8,139 nucleotides of DNA from an uncultured Collinsella sp. (GTDB lineage: Bacteria; Actinomycetota; Coriobacteriia; Coriobacteriales; Coriobacteriaceae). How positions within the stretch are numbered: position 1 is the stretch's first letter; the number at the start of each line of letters is the position of its first letter. The DNA lies in contig UROM01000080.1 of NCBI GenBank assembly GCA_900549455.1, forward strand, positions 1 to 8,139, given 5' to 3'. Made by a program: the position numbers and the translations under genes. The notes beneath the pieces were generated by a model, which saw only the letters and a list, made by a program, of their open reading frames with translations, ran no database searches and was not told the origin of the DNA. Below are positions 5,779 through 8,139 of the stretch, piece by piece.

Positions 5779-5844
5779 TGGGACGGGGCTAAAAAGAGTG
5801 GTATGCAACGTTACGCACCGGTCTTTTTAGCCCCGTCCCATTTT
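5779..5844 (+). terminator. Strong intrinsic terminator after degV
   Basis: A perfect 19-bp inverted repeat, 5779-5797 (TGGGACGGGGCTAAAAAGA) with 5822-5840, and a 24-base loop that can fold a little further (GGT/ACC). On the plus strand the GC-rich base of the stem is followed by TTTT (5841-5844), so the polarity suits degV. On the minus strand no U-run follows, but the stem could still stop or stabilise the LOG transcript ending at 5852. Confidence 0.8.
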
Positions 5845-5851
5845 GCCTACC

Positions 5852-6610
5852 CTACATCAGCCCGCTCAGGGCGATGTCGACGGCCTCGTTGAGGTCGTCG
5901 GTGATGTGGACGAGGTCTGGATCGAGCGGGCTGATCATGCCGGCATCCGTCACCGGGCCGTTGAGCCAGTCGAACAGGCCCCGCCAGTACTCGGTGCCCA
6001 CCAGCACGAGCGGCATGCGCTTGACCTTGTGCGTCTGCACCAGCGTGAGCACCTCGAACATCTCGTCGAGCGTGCCAAAACCGCCGGGAAATACGATGGC
6101 CCCCGAGCTGTATTTGACGAACATGGTCTTGCGCACAAAGAAGTAACGGAAGTCCATGCCGAGGTTCACGTATTTGTTGAGCCCGTGCTCGTGCGGAAGC
6201 TCGATACCCAGGCCGACCGACTTGCCGTTGGCACTCGCCGCTCCCCTGTTGGCTGCCTCCATAACGCCGGGACCGCCGCCGGTGATAACCGCCACACCAC
6301 GTTGGGCAATCTTGCGACCGACGGTGCGCGCCGCCTTGTAGAGCGGATCGGTCTTGGGCGTGCGGGCACTGCCGAAGATGGTCACCGCGGGCCCGAGCTC
6401 GGCAAGCGCGCCAAAGCCATCGACAAATTCTGCCTGAATACGCAGCACGCGCCAGGGGTCGGCGTGCAGCCAGTCGGTTGAATCCTCGGGCGCCAGCAGG
6501 TTGGCGTAGGTGTTGTCCTTAGGAATCATGGGGCCGCGCATGACCACGGGACCGCGGCGGTACGTCTCGTCGTAGGCCGGCTCGCCCTCGACGTTCTCAT
6601 TCTTAATCAT
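5852..6610 (-). CDS. LOG family protein (TIGR00730-type nucleotide 5'-phosphate phosphoribohydrolase)
   Basis: A 252-residue cytoplasmic enzyme of the LOG (Lonely Guy) / Rossmann-fold lysine-decarboxylase-like family. Characterised members cleave ribose 5-phosphate from cytokinin nucleotides or from purine nucleoside monophosphates. The phosphate-binding motif GGGPGVMEA is at 111-119, and the family-defining PGGFGTLDE at 175-183 includes Glu183. The conserved Arg160-Lys161 (FFVRKTMF) comes just before it, and TIFGSART (77-84) starts the core fold. The first 60 residues form an extension beyond the minimal fold, as in longer bacterial members. The start is ATG at 6610 with AGGAG about seven bases upstream. 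It lies 214 bases downstream of tgt with a terminator-like hairpin between. The old label lysine decarboxylase for this family is misleading. The natural substrate cannot be told from sequence. Confidence 0.92.
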   Translation of the reverse strand: MIKNENVEGEPAYDETYRRGPVVMRGPMIPKDNTYANLLAPEDSTDWLHADPWRVLRIQAEFVDGFGALAELGPAVTIFGSARTPKTDPLYKAARTVGRKIAQRGVAVITGGGPGVMEAANRGAASANGKSVGLGIELPHEHGLNKYVNLGMDFRYFFVRKTMFVKYSSGAIVFPGGFGTLDEMFEVLTLVQTHKVKRMPLVLVGTEYWRGLFDWLNGPVTDAGMISPLDPDLVHITDDLNEAVDIALSGLM

Positions 6611-6620
6611 GGGGTACTCC

Positions 6621-6672
6621 TATCGAAAATAGAAACGGGCGGGGTCGACGCCATGCGTCAAACACCCGCCCG
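6621..6672 (-). terminator. Terminator-like hairpin between tgt and the LOG gene (possible attenuator)
   Basis: Arms CGGGCGGG (6636-6643) and CCCGCCCG (6665-6672) form a perfect 8-bp GC stem. An inner stem GACGC (6647-6651) / GCGTC (6655-6659) lies in the loop. In the minus-strand RNA the 3' arm runs directly into UUUCUAUUUU, as in an intrinsic terminator. It ends only 25 bases before the LOG start codon, so there is no room for a promoter after it. It may end tgt transcription while letting some reach LOG, or act as an attenuator in the LOG leader. The rest of the 214-base gap (6673-6824) shows no clear gene or promoter. Confidence 0.6.
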
Positions 6673-6824
6673 AACATCAACTATTCGGTATGGTACCCAC
6701 GATGCGTTATGCGCTTGCAAGGCATCGGTCAGCGGTCGTGCAGACAGTGTCGGCGAACGTGATGGCCGGCCGGTGCTCGCCCCTTGCCGTTGCTCCCGCT
6801 CTGCAAGCGCGCCCGCCGCAGCTC

Positions 6825-7964
6825 TTAGTAATCCACCGCCGCAGGGCTGTTCATCCAGTCGCTCACGAACGCGCCGTAACGGCCCTCGATAATGGCCTGG
6901 CGGGCACGCCGCATAAGGTTGAGCAGGTAATAGATGTTGTGCATCGAAAGCAGAATGCCGCCGAGCATCTCCTTCTGCGTGACCATGTGGCGAATGAGCG
7001 CGCGGCTGTAGCCGCCCGTGCACACCGGGCAGGTGCAGGTGGGATCGATGGGACCGTCGTCGTGCGCAAAGCGCGCGTTGCGGAAGTTGAGGCGACCCTC
7101 GCTCGAAAACGCCGTACCCATGCGGCCGGTGCGCGTCGGCAGCACGCAGTCGAACATGTCGATGCCCACACCCACACCACGCACGAGGGTGGTGGGGTTG
7201 CCGACGCCCATCAGATAGCGCGGCTTGTGCTTGGGCATGTACTCGCTCGCGAGCGGTGCCAGCGTCTCGAACATGGTCTCGTGGTCCTCGCCCACCGAGT
7301 AGCCACCGATGCCGTAGCCCGGGAAGTCGCCGCACTCCTCCAGGTGGCGCAGCGAACGCAGGCGCAGGTCCAGGTGCATGCCGCCCTGGACGATGCCAAA
7401 GAGCGCCTGGTCATCGCGGGTATGCGCCTTATAGCAGCGCTCGGCCCACATGCTCGACAGCTCAACGGCGCGCTCAACGTAGGCGCGCGTGGCGGGATAG
7501 CCCGGGCACTGGTCCAGCTGCATGCAGATGTCGGAGCCGAGTTTCATGGCGATTTCCATGTTGTCCTCGGGCGTCCAGAACACGTGGCGGCCGTCGTAGT
7601 CGTTGACGATAAAGCGCACGCCCTCGTCGGTGAGCTTGACGGCGTCGTTGTGGCTGAACACCTGGAAGCCGCCCGAGTCGGTAAGAATGGGGCCGTGCCA
7701 GTTCATAAACTTGTGCAGGCCGCCCAGCTCGGCAATGGTGTCCTCACCGGGACGCATGGACAGGTGATAGGTGTTGGCAAGCACGATCTGGGCGCCGAGC
7801 TGCTTGACGGTCTCGGTGGGGATGCCCTTGACGTTTGCCTTGGTGCCCACGGGCATAAAAATTGGCGTCTCGATGTCGCCGTGCGGGGTGTGCAGTACGC
7901 CGGCACGCGCGTGCGTCGTCGGATCCTCGGCAATCAGGTCGAATTTAAAAAGGCTCTGGTCCAT
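6825..7964 (-). CDS. tgt: tRNA-guanine(34) transglycosylase
   Basis: A 379-residue enzyme that exchanges guanine 34 in GUN-anticodon tRNAs for the queuosine precursor preQ1. All key elements are present: LTDSGGFQVFS with general-base Asp96; MQLDQC with base-binding Asp151; GIVQGG (190-195); GIGGYSVGE (218-226); YLMGVG; and GIDMFDCVLPTRTGRMG with nucleophile Asp272. The zinc site is CTCPVC (Cys310, Cys312, Cys315) with a histidine at about 342 (SMHN). MQLDQC and GGYSVGE differ from the MxFDEC and GGLAVGE forms of Escherichia coli-type enzymes but keep the catalytic residues. The start is ATG at 7964 with AAGGAG nine bases upstream. Full length and intact. No queA or other queuosine gene is in the window, so whether the cell makes preQ1 or salvages it is unknown. 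Confidence 0.96.
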   Translation of the reverse strand: MDQSLFKFDLIAEDPTTHARAGVLHTPHGDIETPIFMPVGTKANVKGIPTETVKQLGAQIVLANTYHLSMRPGEDTIAELGGLHKFMNWHGPILTDSGGFQVFSHNDAVKLTDEGVRFIVNDYDGRHVFWTPEDNMEIAMKLGSDICMQLDQCPGYPATRAYVERAVELSSMWAERCYKAHTRDDQALFGIVQGGMHLDLRLRSLRHLEECGDFPGYGIGGYSVGEDHETMFETLAPLASEYMPKHKPRYLMGVGNPTTLVRGVGVGIDMFDCVLPTRTGRMGTAFSSEGRLNFRNARFAHDDGPIDPTCTCPVCTGGYSRALIRHMVTQKEMLGGILLSMHNIYYLLNLMRRARQAIIEGRYGAFVSDWMNSPAAVDY

Positions 7965-8001
7965 AAACTGGAACTCCTTGGTTGCGGTTCATACGCAAAC
8001 C

Positions 8002-8007
8002 ATTATA
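8002..8007 (-). promoter_or_regulatory. -10 element of the tgt promoter
   Basis: The minus strand reads TATAAT, a perfect -10 hexamer, 37 bases upstream of the tgt start codon. This would give a short leader of about 30 bases. The -35 region at the proper spacing (CGGTGC around 8030-8025) is weak. A small inverted repeat CGGG-CAA-CCCG (8008-8018) lies just upstream. The position between a terminator and the gene start supports a real promoter. Confidence 0.5.
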
Positions 8008-8085
8008 CGGGCAACCCGCAAGGAGCACCGACTCGACAAAAACTGGCGCAAAGGAAACCTGCCCACTTACACCAATGCACCAGGA

Positions 8086-8125
8086 TAAAAATGATCCGTT
8101 TTCCTCCGTCCCCAACGGATCATTT
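8086..8125 (-). terminator. Intrinsic terminator of an upstream minus-strand gene outside the window
   Basis: A perfect 12-bp inverted repeat, AAATGATCCGTT (8089-8100) with AACGGATCATTT (8114-8125), has a 13-base loop. On the minus strand the hairpin is followed by a T-run (ATTTTTATCC), so it terminates transcription coming from the right, from a gene beyond the window, and separates it from tgt. The rest of 7965-8139 holds only the tgt promoter region; no gene is seen. Confidence 0.72.
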
Positions 8126-8139
8126 CCGACAGCCACAAC

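Noticed and set aside
6658..7335. Minus-strand frame overlapping the 3' part of tgt and the tgt-LOG gap
   Set aside because: It is in another frame over the catalytic half of tgt and is Arg/His/Pro-rich. No separate gene is supported in the gap.
7965..8088. preQ1 riboswitch upstream of tgt
   Set aside because: The leader from the TATAAT element is only about 30 bases and no preQ1-I or preQ1-II core could be recognised.
7945..8136. Small minus-strand open frame at the right end
   Set aside because: It runs through the terminator hairpin and tgt promoter, overlaps the tgt start in another frame, and has no ribosome binding site or motif.
1..8139. CRISPR array, tRNA, rRNA, prophage, toxin-antitoxin or defence genes
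   Set aside because: No regularly spaced repeats, cloverleaf-like sequence or relevant protein motifs were seen on either strand.

Overview
The window looks like chromosomal DNA of a GC-rich Gram-positive bacterium. The best guess is an actinobacterium of the Coriobacteriia, Collinsella-like. This rests on the strong G/C preference at third codon positions, clear AGGAGG-type ribosome binding sites, a PstS that is a lipoprotein with a twin-arginine signal, and several GC-rich intergenic hairpins. The genus assignment is inference and was not checked by any search. The first 48 bases are not genomic: they are the tail of an Illumina P7 / Nextera transposase adapter, so the left edge is a contig end.

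Layout. On the minus strand at the left is the start of a phosphate-uptake operon, read right to left as pstS (2218 to 1280), pstC (1254 to 346) and the first third of pstA (353 down to 49, cut by the contig end). Upstream of pstS, the 294 bases from 2219 to 2512 hold a possible PHO-box-like direct repeat and a long hairpin (element A) that probably ends the next transcript. That transcript, also on the minus strand, is a HAD-superfamily phosphatase (4666 to 4004) followed by a PepV-like M20 dipeptidase (3949 to 2513). A 156-base divergent region (4667 to 4822) with overlapping palindromes separates the HAD gene from a plus-strand DegV-family fatty-acid-binding protein (4823 to 5683). The convergent space 5684 to 5851 holds a second copy of the element A type of hairpin (element B) and a perfect 19-bp-stem terminator. 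Then, on the minus strand, come a LOG-family nucleotide phosphoribohydrolase (6610 to 5852) and tRNA-guanine transglycosylase, tgt (7964 to 6825). A further terminator hairpin near the right edge belongs to a gene outside the window.

How the genes work together. PstS, PstC and PstA form the extracytoplasmic and membrane part of the Pst phosphate ABC importer; the ATPase PstB would be expected just beyond the left end. The other genes are housekeeping enzymes with no obvious common pathway: dipeptide hydrolysis, phosphate-ester hydrolysis, fatty-acid handling for phospholipid synthesis, nucleotide phosphoribohydrolase activity, and queuosine tRNA modification.

No mobile element, CRISPR array, tRNA, rRNA, defence system or obviously new gene system is visible. 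The most unusual content is non-coding: elements A and B share a two-part stem architecture with arm mismatches that become G-U pairs only in the minus-strand RNA, and several genes carry a GC-rich hairpin at a similar distance upstream of the start codon.
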